Shown: positions 35,644 to 44,555, counted from the stretch's first letter. The stretch is DNA of 64,000 bases from Flavobacterium undicola (GCF_009909155.2 NZ_JAAAPM020000005.1:106519-170518), one strand, 5' to 3'. Numbers and translations: made by a program. The notes: generated by a model not told the origin, from the sequence alone.

Positions 35644-36402
35644 TTATTTGAATTCAACCCAATCAAATAAGGCATGATTCTGTGTGTACGGAATATGGTC
35701 CCCTATAAAACTTAGGTTTTCGACACTACAGAAAATCTTAAACTTAGTAGCTGTGCCATAAGTAAGCGTTTTTGTAGTTAGGATTTGATTGTCAATTTTC
35801 CAGTTAGCAACATATTTTTTCTTTGTATTTAATGATAAGTCGATGGTTAAGGTGTACCAATTATCTCTTTTGATTTTACTTTGAAAAGAATGACTTGGAT
35901 TAGCCTGAGAGGTTGCATAGACTATAAGATCATCGGATGCGGCATTCAGTCCTTGGCGAACAGTTTCTTTGCCGTAGCCTATTTCAAAATCAAGTTCGTG
36001 GGTATCGTCAGCGTATAAAAATGCGCCAATACTTGCACAATCGCCAACTCCCATTGTAGGAATATAAACTCTCCAGGAATAACTTCCAGTAGCGTAGGTA
36101 GCAATTGATTTTATTTTTGTTCTGTCCCAAGTATTAGCATTGGTAAAAATATTAAGATTCCCATTTTCAATCCAGTAATTAGGGACGCCGACTTGGGTGG
36201 CATCTTGCCATTCATTCAAATCGTTGAAATCCCAAATTTTTAAAGTGGTAGCTCTTGAGGTTGTAGTTCTTGACATTTCGGGAGTACTTGAGTTGGATTC
36301 TGTTGTAGGGACTTGATCGTCTTCAATTATATCCTGAGTGGAACAAGAAAACAAAAGCATTGCAAGAGCAAAACTTGCTGCTTTATAATAATTTTTTATC
36401 AT
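35644..36402 (-). CDS. Putative lipoprotein with concanavalin-A-like (GH16-type) fold
   Basis: 252 aa. Lipoprotein signal (MIKNYYKAASFALAMLLFSC, lipid Cys20), a Ser/Thr-rich linker to about 50, then a beta-rich domain: IWDFNDLNEWQDAT, GSYSWRVYIPTMGVGDCASI, HELDFEIGYGKE, NWYTLTIDLSLNTKKKYVAN and HALFDWVEFK. The HELDFEIGYG stretch recalls the E-x-D-x-E region of GH16 glucanases, but only as ELDFE, so catalysis is uncertain; a carbohydrate-binding or lyase role is possible. Terminates the minus-strand cluster but need not be part of it. Confidence 0.7.
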   Translation of the reverse strand: MIKNYYKAASFALAMLLFSCSTQDIIEDDQVPTTESNSSTPEMSRTTTSRATTLKIWDFNDLNEWQDATQVGVPNYWIENGNLNIFTNANTWDRTKIKSIATYATGSYSWRVYIPTMGVGDCASIGAFLYADDTHELDFEIGYGKETVRQGLNAASDDLIVYATSQANPSHSFQSKIKRDNWYTLTIDLSLNTKKKYVANWKIDNQILTTKTLTYGTATKFKIFCSVENLSFIGDHIPYTQNHALFDWVEFK

Positions 36403-36423
36403 GTGATTTGTGGTTTAGGTTGG

Positions 36424-36861
36424 TTATAGTAAATACAAATAATAATTAGCATAGTCAATTATGGCTTTACCTTTCAATAGGACATCAGCGCCTATAATTC
36501 CGTCAACTGTTTTTGATTTGTATGCTTTTAAGGCTTCGTTGACATGTGACATATCAAAAATAACCAAATCAAAATCATGATTTTCCCAAGAACCCAGTTG
36601 TAATTTATTTTCGGTAGCCGTTTGTGTCAGCATTCCTGTTGCTCCTGCTCCCGAAGCTTTTGTTTTTGAATCTTCGGCGTTTAAATTAAATAATGCAATG
36701 TGTTCAAAATCGACACAGCTGTTAGAAGCTCCTGTATCTAAAATAAAATTGCCCTGAACGCCATTGATTTTGGCTTTTATCAACAGATGTTGGGTTTTGG
36801 TAATCTTAAATTTTACTTTTTTATAATGGTGTTTTTTTAGAATTTCGTGTAGGTTTTTCAT
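36424..36861 (-). CDS. Retropepsin-like aspartic protease
   Basis: 145 aa single domain. Active-site motif ILDTGASNSCVD with catalytic Asp42, flap-like GAGATGMLTQT, and the second conserved hydrophobic-Gly signature VDGIIGADVLL near residue 118, as in clan AA (gag-pro-like, SpoIIGA-unrelated) proteases that work as dimers. No signal peptide. Its ATG overlaps the stop of the CHAT gene by 4 bases, so the two proteases are translationally coupled. Confidence 0.85.
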   Translation of the reverse strand: MKNLHEILKKHHYKKVKFKITKTQHLLIKAKINGVQGNFILDTGASNSCVDFEHIALFNLNAEDSKTKASGAGATGMLTQTATENKLQLGSWENHDFDLVIFDMSHVNEALKAYKSKTVDGIIGADVLLKGKAIIDYANYYLYLL

Positions 36862-39602
36862 TTTCGAAAGAGATTGAAAATCAAAAATAAACCAATTAAA
36901 ATCAATATACCAAATATATAAAAAATATAACTATTTGATTCTTTAGTGGTTTGTAAATCACCATAATAAATAAAAGCACTCCAGTAATAAGGTGATTTTT
37001 TAGCATTCGAAATATTCGGGTTTTTTAAGAAATCACGTTTGGCATTGGCGTTGGCTTCCAAATAAGATTGACCGTTTTTGATGTTTTGGTAAAAGGAATC
37101 CATGAAAACCGAAGTCGTATAATCATTGACTTTCCATAAGGAGAACAACAAGTTTTGCGCTCCAGCCAATTGAAATCCGCGGGCAATACTCATGGCGCCT
37201 TCGGATTTATAGAGTTTACCAATACCTGTTTCGCAGGCACTCAAAACGACCAAATCAGGATTGATGTTTAAATGATACAATTCGGAATACATGATTTCCT
37301 GATCGTAAAATTTGATGCTAGCCGGAGTAACTACATCGCCAGCATCAGCATGAGTGGACAAATGTAAAATGCTATAATTAGCGGCATTTTCTTTGAAATT
37401 ATGGAAAGTAGCATCAGCATTTTCTAAATATTTTCCTTTGAAATTTTTTTGAATCGAATGCAACTCGTCTTTTGAATAAGTCAGTGTGTAAGGCGTGTTT
37501 TCGAAAACTGGAAAAATCCCCAGAACAGTTTTTTCTTGTATTTTTTTACTTTGGCCAGAAGCCAAATAAAATTGTGCCGAATTTTGATAACCAATGTTGT
37601 AATCATTCAACAAATAGTGCATTTGAGCAAAATTAGTTGTGTTAGATTCTTGAGTGATTAAGGCTTCAAAAGGGAGGAAGTTTAATATTCCATCAGGTAT
37701 GATGATGAGGTTTTGGTAAGTTGTCTTTGTTGGTAATTTCAACATTTTATAAAGTGAATTACCATAATGGTTATATCCATTTACATCATTGATGATCGAG
37801 TTAGGATTATTAAAATAATCAATAAACTGTGCTATTTTTGGAATTGCTGTATCAGTTATATTTATTTTGTTTAGACTTATTGTATTATTTCCAATAACAA
37901 AATAATATAGGTTTTCATTCCCCATAAAATACTCAATCATTATGGCTTTATCTTTTTCTAGTTTCGAGAACAAGGCCTTTATGTCGATAACTTCTTTTTC
38001 GGAAGCAGTGTTTTCAGAATGTATTTTTTTTAGCGAAAGCATCAATTCATTTTGTTTTTGGATGGCTTCGTTTATTTTTTCAATGTTGGCCAAATCACCT
38101 TTTTGTTGTTCTTTCAAGATGGTGTTACTCCAATTTTGCAGTTGTTCGATGTGGAGTTTTTCTTTACGGGAAATGTTTTTCTTTTGCAATAAATGATTTT
38201 TCAAAATACCCGATTTGCTTTGTTCTGCCAATTGAAAAGCCGCTTCAATATAAGTTTGTTTTTGCTCTTTTTGATATAATGCCTCATAGAGGACAATACA
38301 TTTTTCGGTACGGTTACGAACATGATTTTGATTGATGATTTTGGAGTTTTCATAAATTATCATGTTAGCCAACAATTCTTCAATATGGAAAGCCAAGCGA
38401 TAGGCTTCTAATGCTTTTTTAGGTTGGTTTTGTTTCGAATAAATTTCGGCTCGTAAATCCAATGCATCCAGTAAACTAGTTTCGGTATATAATGAATTTT
38501 GTTCTGGTAAGCTGTTTTTCTTGTTTGAATAATTCGGAATTAAAAGTTTGAAAATAGATTCAATGATAGCAGTTGATTCATTTAATTTTTGTTGTTGAAA
38601 TAATAAAGAGGCTTCTTCGTATTTAAATTTGGCTATTTTTCGAGGTGAAAGATTTGGGGTTGCGTAGAAATAAGTTTTAGCTTTTTCGAAGTAAGAATTA
38701 GCGATATCAAAATGTTGCCATTGGGAATTTAGGGAAGATAAATTGCGGTAACAATTCGCTAATGTTTCCGTTTGGGTTTTATCCGATTTTAATAACTGTA
38801 TAGCATTAAGATAAGAACCTTCAAGTTTTTCAAAAATATTTGGAATAATTTTTACAATTATATCTGTTTTATTGTAACTCAATAGATAGCTGTTGCCCAA
38901 ATTATTCAACAAAATCCCTTTTTGGGTATTAGCTAATTTCTCGGTTTGGATGGTTTTTTCCAGCAAATCGATGGCTAATTCAATCTTACCTGAATTTTGA
39001 TACACATTCGATAAATTAAGTATCGCGGCTATTTTTTCTCCCGAGGCTTCGGGATTGTTTTTTTCCTGGTTGGCAATATAATAATACTGTTTGATGGTGT
39101 TTTCGGCATTGTCGTAATCACCCAGTATGGTGTATAAATTCCCCAAAGGTTTCAGGCAATATTCTACAATATCGTAATTGTTGAGACGGTATTTTTGATA
39201 GATTTTCCAAGCTTTTTCATAACTGGAAACTGCCTCCTGGACTTTGTTGAGTTGGTTTTCGTAATAGGCTTTGTTGCAGTTTAAAATGACAATCGCGAGC
39301 AGTTCGTTTTTAGTTTTGGGCGTTGGGTTTTTCCAGAATGCTCTTTCTACGTTATTGAGAGTGTGTGTTTTTTCTGCTGAAGGATTTGCAACAAAAGCAT
39401 CAACGGCATTGTAGATTTTGTCTTCTTGGGTAAGTGTTTTTTGCCCGAAAAAGGATAACGATAATAAAAGAGTTAGTGTAATGACAATATTTTTGATAGA
39501 ATTTGTTATTCCGACGAAGGAGGAATCACACTTGATGAGATTCCTCCTTCGTCGGAATGACAAAAATGACTTATGTGGTTTAAAAAAAATTAAAACTTCC
39601 AT
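36858..39602 (-). CDS. TPR-CHAT caspase-like protease, membrane anchored
   Basis: 914 aa. Hydrophobic signal-like stretch NIVITLTLLLSLSFFGQ (about 38-55), TPR repeats over about 80-420, coiled coil near 450-520, CHAT domain about 600-880 with the catalytic His in HLSTHADAG (about 751) and Cys in VVLSACETG (about 790), followed by SIARGFQLAGAQNLLFSLWK. A last membrane helix (IFYIFGILILIGLFLIFNLF) ends the protein. CHAT proteases cut specific protein targets, in known cases after being switched on by a partner. The start is odd: the only ATG in frame (39602) lies before a 51-bp inverted repeat that encodes Arg-rich residues in front of the signal-like stretch. Confidence 0.87.
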   Translation of the reverse strand: MEVLIFFKPHKSFLSFRRRRNLIKCDSSFVGITNSIKNIVITLTLLLSLSFFGQKTLTQEDKIYNAVDAFVANPSAEKTHTLNNVERAFWKNPTPKTKNELLAIVILNCNKAYYENQLNKVQEAVSSYEKAWKIYQKYRLNNYDIVEYCLKPLGNLYTILGDYDNAENTIKQYYYIANQEKNNPEASGEKIAAILNLSNVYQNSGKIELAIDLLEKTIQTEKLANTQKGILLNNLGNSYLLSYNKTDIIVKIIPNIFEKLEGSYLNAIQLLKSDKTQTETLANCYRNLSSLNSQWQHFDIANSYFEKAKTYFYATPNLSPRKIAKFKYEEASLLFQQQKLNESTAIIESIFKLLIPNYSNKKNSLPEQNSLYTETSLLDALDLRAEIYSKQNQPKKALEAYRLAFHIEELLANMIIYENSKIINQNHVRNRTEKCIVLYEALYQKEQKQTYIEAAFQLAEQSKSGILKNHLLQKKNISRKEKLHIEQLQNWSNTILKEQQKGDLANIEKINEAIQKQNELMLSLKKIHSENTASEKEVIDIKALFSKLEKDKAIMIEYFMGNENLYYFVIGNNTISLNKINITDTAIPKIAQFIDYFNNPNSIINDVNGYNHYGNSLYKMLKLPTKTTYQNLIIIPDGILNFLPFEALITQESNTTNFAQMHYLLNDYNIGYQNSAQFYLASGQSKKIQEKTVLGIFPVFENTPYTLTYSKDELHSIQKNFKGKYLENADATFHNFKENAANYSILHLSTHADAGDVVTPASIKFYDQEIMYSELYHLNINPDLVVLSACETGIGKLYKSEGAMSIARGFQLAGAQNLLFSLWKVNDYTTSVFMDSFYQNIKNGQSYLEANANAKRDFLKNPNISNAKKSPYYWSAFIYYGDLQTTKESNSYIFYIFGILILIGLFLIFNLFRK
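39508..39558. repeat. 20-bp inverted repeat inside the 5' end of the CHAT gene
   Basis: Arms attccgacgaaggaggaatc (39508-39527) and its exact complement (39539-39558) with an 11-base loop. In the CHAT reading frame it codes for SFRRRRNLIKCDSSFVGI-like residues in front of the signal-like helix. The gacgaaggaggaatc core is a frequent intergenic repeat in this group of bacteria. Confidence 0.85.
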
Positions 39603-41551
39603 ATCCCATATACTTGAAAATAATTAAAATTCTCTTTGAAATTCATCACATAACGTGCTCCTAAACTAGGGCCGATGCGGGCGAAACCCAGCGTTAAATC
39701 AAACAATAATCCCGATTTGAAATTGCTGAAAGTTTTACTGCTAGAGCTGCTGCTTTCTTCGGTTTTGATAATTGGTGTGTCGGGCTTGTCCGATTCGAAA
39801 TAATCAATTCTGCTGTATTGTTCCTGTTTTTCAGAAGCATTAATGTTAGCCTGTACTCCAGCTCCAATTCCGATGAAATTATTGATATTGTAACGAAGAA
39901 GTAAAGGGACTTCATTATTTAAATTAGAATAACTTGTAGTTTTGCTAGTTCGTGTTGCTTGTCGGACTCCGTTGGCTGTGGTTGTGAAACCATTGGTTAT
40001 TGTGGTAGCAGAATTGAAATCATGAACACTATTGATTAATTCGGCTTGCCAATAGAAACGATAAGATTTATACGGTGAAATGGTGGCGCCCACAAAGTAG
40101 CTTTTGGATTTGTCTAAACCAGGGTAATAGTTATAACCGGCTTTAATGCCAATAGAAATTCCGGGTAGGAATCGGGTAGTAGCGTAATTGGTTATTATGG
40201 GTTCGTTTTTGTCGAAAATAATAGCAGTTCTGCTTCGGGTGTTTACTTTATGAAAGTCTTTGTTGAATTTCAAAGAATATTTTACAAAACCTTTGGTGCT
40301 GTCTTTTTCTTTTACATTTTTCTGTTCGCTTCCCGGCAGATAAATGTTTTTGAAGGTAAAGAAGATTTGGTTTTGCTTAATTATGGTATCCAGACAGCTG
40401 GTAGTTGGGATTTCGTCTTTTGGACAAATAGGGCATTTAGGATACATGTCTTCGATTTGAAATGTTTTCTTGTCGAACATATTCGGAATATCGGTTTCCA
40501 GACGAATCATTCTTGCCGGACCTTCGCCGTTGTTTTGAAAACGGGTTTTGAAATTCACTCTTTTAAAACGAACGAATCTGTAATTCATAAAACTTCCGTT
40601 AGATCCCATTTTGTTTGGGTCATGGGAAGTTACAATTTCCATTTCCAGATTTTTTACTTTGTGGTTTTTATAGCTGCGATTTGGAACGTAAATACCTCGC
40701 ATGGTGATGGTGGCGCTGGTATCTTTTAGCATTTCGGGAGTCGTTTTGAAAGTGTAAAAAACATTGCGTGTTTCCTGTGGATTTACATCGTCAAATTCTA
40801 AGATGGAAACGTTTTTGAACGTTTTATGCGCTTCGGCCAGAGTGGCGTCTAAATCTTCTTCGGTGGTGGTGTTTTCGTATTTTTTTATTGGGAAATAAGT
40901 ATTGGTTGAAGCCAAATACAAATTGGATTGGTCAATGTCGTTGATAGCAGCAAAAGTGTTTTCTGTGACTGTTCTTTCTCCTGCATAGGTTCGAAAATCG
41001 GATAAGGTAAAGTTGTTGTCTTTAAATTGCGTTTCGTTATAAAAAAGATACAATTTACCATTAGCAACATAGCTTTCTAAGTTTTGATAACTTAAGATTA
41101 TTTCCATTTCCTGATCGGGAATGGGGTCGCAGTTTTTTTGCAGAGCAAAACCATTTTGGTCTGCAACAGCTGCGATTTCGTCAAAAGTTTTATCTGATAC
41201 TTCGTTGATAACTACTTTTTTTGGTCGGGTAGCGGGTGGTTTTCCGTTGTCGTAATTATTGGTTACTGCTAATCTGGCGGTGTAAGTTCCTTTGTTTTTG
41301 TAGGTATGCTTGGGTTCGGCAGCTTTGCTGTAGCTTCCATCTCCAAATTCCCATAGATAAGAAAAACTTGGTTTTGGCGCACCTGCAATAGGAATTAATG
41401 GTGGCGTTTCGGGTTTGTATGAAACCGAATTCGCATTTTGACTGTAGTTTATTGCGGCTCTTCGGGTAACGGTATCTTTGACTTTTTTTTGTGAGAACAA
41501 GAAGAAAGAAGAAAGAAGAAAGAGAAAAGATAGATAGTATTTCATAATCAA
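39590..41551 (-). CDS. PKD-domain outer-membrane protein with C-terminal beta-barrel
   Basis: 653 aa. Signal peptide (MKYYLSFLFLLSSFFLFSQ; the ATG at 41545 or 41551). PKD domain at about 60-112: FSYLWEFGDGSYSKAAEPKH and GTYTARLAVTN. A middle domain with a Cys-containing loop (CPICPKDEIPTTSC). The C-terminal 200 residues alternate strands (GISIGIKAGYNYYPGLD, SYFVGATISPYKSYRFYW, GIGAGVQANINAS) and end in YGIWKF, the terminal Phe of outer-membrane barrels. Overlaps the CHAT gene by 13 bases, so they are expressed together. Confidence 0.82.
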   Translation of the reverse strand: MIMKYYLSFLFLLSSFFLFSQKKVKDTVTRRAAINYSQNANSVSYKPETPPLIPIAGAPKPSFSYLWEFGDGSYSKAAEPKHTYKNKGTYTARLAVTNNYDNGKPPATRPKKVVINEVSDKTFDEIAAVADQNGFALQKNCDPIPDQEMEIILSYQNLESYVANGKLYLFYNETQFKDNNFTLSDFRTYAGERTVTENTFAAINDIDQSNLYLASTNTYFPIKKYENTTTEEDLDATLAEAHKTFKNVSILEFDDVNPQETRNVFYTFKTTPEMLKDTSATITMRGIYVPNRSYKNHKVKNLEMEIVTSHDPNKMGSNGSFMNYRFVRFKRVNFKTRFQNNGEGPARMIRLETDIPNMFDKKTFQIEDMYPKCPICPKDEIPTTSCLDTIIKQNQIFFTFKNIYLPGSEQKNVKEKDSTKGFVKYSLKFNKDFHKVNTRSRTAIIFDKNEPIITNYATTRFLPGISIGIKAGYNYYPGLDKSKSYFVGATISPYKSYRFYWQAELINSVHDFNSATTITNGFTTTANGVRQATRTSKTTSYSNLNNEVPLLLRYNINNFIGIGAGVQANINASEKQEQYSRIDYFESDKPDTPIIKTEESSSSSSKTFSNFKSGLLFDLTLGFARIGPSLGARYVMNFKENFNYFQVYGIWKF

Positions 41552-41560
41552 ATCTGGTTT

Positions 41561-41692
41561 TAGCCCTGACCTGTCTGCCGACAGGCAGGTGGTAGCGGCA
41601 TCCTTTTTATTTTGTACTTCTTTATTTTGTACTTCGACAGGCTCAGTATGACAAAATAAAAAAATATAGCGGACAGCAGGAATAAGCTACTA
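41561..41692. repeat. Modular palindromic repeat, copy C, with nested insertions
   Basis: In reverse orientation it has the same ends as copy B: tagccctga...tggtagcggcatcc on the left, atagcggacagcaggaataa on the right. Its centre has attttgtacttc twice plus gacaggctcagtatgacaaa. In addition a 20-bp palindrome (41570-41589, cctgtctgccgacaggcagg) is inserted in the right end of the family consensus between A and T. Confidence 0.8.
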
Positions 41693-41731
41693 ATTCTTAT
41701 TTGGATAACGATTAAAAATCTTTTAAAAATA

Positions 41732-41764
41732 GAAAAAAGTGATGAGCAAATCACCACTTTTTTC
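41732..41764 (-). terminator. Terminator of the lipoprotein gene
   Basis: Hairpin aaaaaagtggtgat / atcacttttttc with T-run on the minus strand, 22 bases past the stop of the gene at 41786. If efficient, it separates that gene from the PKD/CHAT genes. Confidence 0.65.
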
Positions 41765-41785
41765 AGAAATTAAATTTGGGAGTCT

Positions 41786-42760
41786 TTATTGGATCGCATT
41801 GATTGCGGCAACTAATTGGGCTTCGGTTCCTACGGTGGTTTCAGCCATTGTGAAAGTGTAAACATCATTAGCCTGAACGGTTACTCCTTTGATCGCATAT
41901 CTCCAGTTTCCGTTGTCTTCGGTTGCAAAAATGATGTGACAAGCTAGACCCACCGGAATTTGACCGTAGTGTTCGCTAAATAATCCTTGGGCAGTGTAAG
42001 TATCCAGTTTAGCAAGTGCATTTGTTCCTTCGCCATCATAAGATAAATAAACGGCACTGTTAGTGTTGTCATATCCTTCTGGAGCATCCACAAGAATGGT
42101 AGTTTTAGGTCTTGGGTCGCTGTAGAATTTATCCACATTTGTCCATCCAAAGTTTCCAAAACTTACATAATAGCTGTTTTGTCCTGCTTCTACGCCGCCT
42201 TTTCCACCATTAGTTCCATCGGCTTTTCGCGCATCCTGCCAGGCTAAGTTTCCTTCGTCATCGATGATTCCTTTCCATAAAGTCATGGCAGTGTCAACAC
42301 CGTCGGTAAGGCTGGTAGGAACTTGTAATGTAATGTTGCAAGTGGTTGCTAATTCTTTGCCGTTTTGGGTTGCTTTGATAAAGAATTCTCCTCCGGAGAT
42401 GAGCAAATTTCGGTTTCCATCGGGCATGATTCCCATAGTTGGTTTGTTAGTTACTAACATGTTTCCTTTGTCAAAAAGTTCAGCATATTCAATTTTTACT
42501 TCGCCTGTTACCGGGTTTCCGTCTTTAGTTAAGCAATTTCCGTTGATGGTAATTTTTACGCCTTTTTCAGAAGTAAATGTTTTTACTCCGTTTTCGGCAG
42601 TAAAGGTAAATTCCTGAGTTATTTTGTCTAAAGCAGCTTCTCTAACATTTGCAAATTCTGCTGCTGTTGCTGGCGTTTTGTCGTTTTCGTCGTTGATACA
42701 GCTTACTAATGAAATTGCCGCTAAAAATAAAAGTCCGATGGTTTTAAAATTTGTTCTCAT
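41786..42760 (-). CDS. Putative surface lipoprotein of the CHAT/sigma cluster
   Basis: 324 aa with lipoprotein signal (MRTNFKTIGLLFLAAISLVSC, lipid Cys21) and an acidic residue run just after it (INDENDKTP), which can direct surface export in Bacteroidota. The first half has the pattern GVKTFTSEKGVKITINGNCL ... VTGEVKIEYAELFDKGNML, common to a family of Flavobacterial lipoproteins of unknown role. No enzyme motif. It is the first gene downstream of the four ECF-like promoter repeats, on the minus strand. Confidence 0.8.
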   Translation of the reverse strand: MRTNFKTIGLLFLAAISLVSCINDENDKTPATAAEFANVREAALDKITQEFTFTAENGVKTFTSEKGVKITINGNCLTKDGNPVTGEVKIEYAELFDKGNMLVTNKPTMGIMPDGNRNLLISGGEFFIKATQNGKELATTCNITLQVPTSLTDGVDTAMTLWKGIIDDEGNLAWQDARKADGTNGGKGGVEAGQNSYYVSFGNFGWTNVDKFYSDPRPKTTILVDAPEGYDNTNSAVYLSYDGEGTNALAKLDTYTAQGLFSEHYGQIPVGLACHIIFATEDNGNWRYAIKGVTVQANDVYTFTMAETTVGTEAQLVAAINAIQ

Positions 42761-42808
42761 GATTTCTTGATTTTAATTATTGTTAAAATGATTTTACTTG
42801 TTTTATAC

Positions 42809-43088
42809 TGTTATATCAATTGGGTTTTAAAATTGTTACCCCAGTATTTTAATTTTTTTTAAAATTGTTTCTGATTCTGTTGTTATATCAATTCCTGTTT
42901 TAATTTGTTACCCTGTTTTTTAAAACATTTTTATTATTTCTGTTTTCTATTGTTATATTCATGTGGGTTTAGAATTGTTACCCTTTAATCTGAATTTATT
43001 TCAGATTCTTTTTTTTTAGATAAGGCTACTTTGGATGCTAAAGAACGATTACAGTCTTATATCAACATGATTTTAAAATTGTTACCCC
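42809..43088 (-). promoter_or_regulatory. Array of four 34-bp direct repeats with ECF-promoter layout
   Basis: Units at 42809-42842, 42881-42914, 42951-42984 and 43055-43088, all in one orientation. Read on the minus strand each has (G/A)GGGTAACAA, then GATATAA or AATATAA; GTAAC and the ATATAA box are 17 bases apart in all four, the usual -35/-10 spacing of ECF sigma promoters. The unit nearest the lipoprotein gene would start transcription near 42803, about 43 bases before its ATG at 42760. The unit at 43055-43088 overlaps a possible -33 TTG (43079-43081) of the sigma gene. Confidence 0.7.
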
Positions 43089-43119
43089 ATTTTTTACTAT
43101 TTTCGAAAAAAGTTTTTTT

Positions 43120-43701
43120 ATGATTAATAATAAGGTTCATTCCGACCAATATTTTATCGAAGGATTGGCGAATAACAATTCGGCGATAATCCAGTCTATT
43201 TATAAGAAGTTTGTTCCAAAAGTGGTTTCTTATATAAGGAATAATTCAGGCGATGAAGATCAGGCTCAGGATGTGGTTCAGGATATTATGATTTTGTTGT
43301 TCAATCAGGCTAAAGCCAAACAGCTGCAATTGACTTGTCCTTTTGATGCTTACTTTTTTTTGTTATGCAAAAGAAAATGGCTCAACGAATTAAAAAAAGC
43401 GTCGAATAAAGGGGTAACAATTCAGGATGATTTGACATCTACTAATGAACCCACGGAAGAGATGGTGGCACAAACAGAAATATTTGAAGAGAAACAACAG
43501 CTTTTTGATATGATGTTTCAAAGATTAGGTGAAAAATGTCAGGAAGTTTTAAAGTGGAGTTTTACTTTGAAATCAATGGAAGAAGTAGCCGAGAAACTCA
43601 ATGTAACCTATGGTTATGTTCGAAAGAAAAAATCCTTGTGTACGGGTCAGCTTACCCAATGGATTCATGAACACAGTAGTTTTAAATCATTAAAAATTTA
43701 A
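43120..43701 (+). CDS. ECF-type RNA polymerase sigma factor
   Basis: 193 aa. Region 2 at about 25-90 (IYKKFVPKVVSYIRNNSGDE, AQDVVQDIMILLFNQ, AYFFLLCKRKWLNELKK) and region 4 at about 130-180 (LGEKCQEVLKWSFTLKSMEE, VAEKLNVTYGYVRKKKSLC) are both seen. Directs RNA polymerase to a special promoter set, most simply the four repeats beside it. Followed after 6 bases by its likely antagonist. Confidence 0.92.
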   Translation: MINNKVHSDQYFIEGLANNNSAIIQSIYKKFVPKVVSYIRNNSGDEDQAQDVVQDIMILLFNQAKAKQLQLTCPFDAYFFLLCKRKWLNELKKASNKGVTIQDDLTSTNEPTEEMVAQTEIFEEKQQLFDMMFQRLGEKCQEVLKWSFTLKSMEEVAEKLNVTYGYVRKKKSLCTGQLTQWIHEHSSFKSLKI

Positions 43702-43707
43702 GGAGCC

Positions 43708-44433
43708 ATGAACGAAGATAAATACATATTATTCGATCAATACCTTCAAGGCGAATTGTCTGATGAAGCCCGATTGGATTTTGAAAAACAGCTTTCAGAA
43801 AACCACGAACTAGCATCTGAATTTGAAACTTTCAAAGAAGTACAAATACAGTTAGAAACAAAATTTGATTTCGCAGCCGATAGAAAAGCTTTTGAAGAAA
43901 ATCTAAAAGCGATTTCGAAAGAACATTTTAAAGCAGATAAATCTAAGGTGATTTCTATTAAACCCTGGGCTTATTTGGTTGCTGCTTCAGTGGCGCTTTT
44001 GTTTGGATTGTTTCTGTTAAATCCTAGTCCGAAACCTAGTTTTGGAGAATACAACCAATACGAAAACGCCTATTTAACTGAAAGAAGTGAAGGAATTGAC
44101 AATTTAAAACAAGCTGAAACCGCTTTTAATGCTAAGAATTACAAAGCAGCCATTCCGCTTTTTGAAGCTATTTTGAAAGAAAATAAAACGGCAGAGATTC
44201 AGTATTTTTATGGCGTTTCTTTGTTGGAAAACAACCAAATCAAACAAGCTGAAACCGCGTTTAACGAAATAAAATCAGGAAATTCTATTTATAAAAATAA
44301 GGCCATTTGGAGTTTGGCTTTAGCCAAATTAAAACAAAAAGACTATAAAGGGTGTAAAGAGATTCTTTTGACAATTCCATCCGATTATGAGAATTATGAT
44401 AAGGTTCAGGAATTGTTGGATAAATTAGATTAA
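43708..44433 (+). CDS. Membrane anti-sigma-like protein with TPR domain
   Basis: 241 aa. N-terminal cytoplasmic helical part (about 1-80: FDQYLQGELSDEARLDFEKQ, acidic, like anti-sigma N-termini), one membrane helix at about 87-104 (WAYLVAASVALLFGLFLL), then a periplasmic TPR stretch (about 128-235: LKQAETAFNAKNYKAAIPLF and similar). The layout fits a membrane protein that holds the sigma factor and senses a periplasmic partner; the CHAT protein also has TPRs. No zinc-binding anti-sigma motif (H-x3-C-x2-C) is present. Confidence 0.82.
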   Translation: MNEDKYILFDQYLQGELSDEARLDFEKQLSENHELASEFETFKEVQIQLETKFDFAADRKAFEENLKAISKEHFKADKSKVISIKPWAYLVAASVALLFGLFLLNPSPKPSFGEYNQYENAYLTERSEGIDNLKQAETAFNAKNYKAAIPLFEAILKENKTAEIQYFYGVSLLENNQIKQAETAFNEIKSGNSIYKNKAIWSLALAKLKQKDYKGCKEILLTIPSDYENYDKVQELLDKLD

Positions 44434-44470
44434 GGGTTATATCACAGAGATTCATAAAGATTTTCGCAGA

Positions 44471-44510
44471 GCCACACAAAGATTTATTGATTTTTGTGTG
44501 GCTTTTTTGT
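44471..44510 (+). terminator. Terminator of the sigma operon
   Basis: Hairpin gccacacaaa / tttgtgtggc followed by a run of T. Confidence 0.85.
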
Positions 44511-44555
44511 TTTTTTCTTAATTTAATCTGTGGAGATCTTTTAAAATCTGTTTAA

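Noticed and set aside
42809..43088. CRISPR array
   Set aside because: The units are regularly sized, but spacers are of unequal length (36-70 bases), only four units exist, there are no cas genes, and the units have promoter layout.
43407..43420. GGGGTAACAATT inside the sigma-factor coding sequence, equal to the left part of the 34-bp promoter units
   Set aside because: It lies in codons GGG GTA ACA ATT and no GATATAA box follows at 17 bases; most likely chance.
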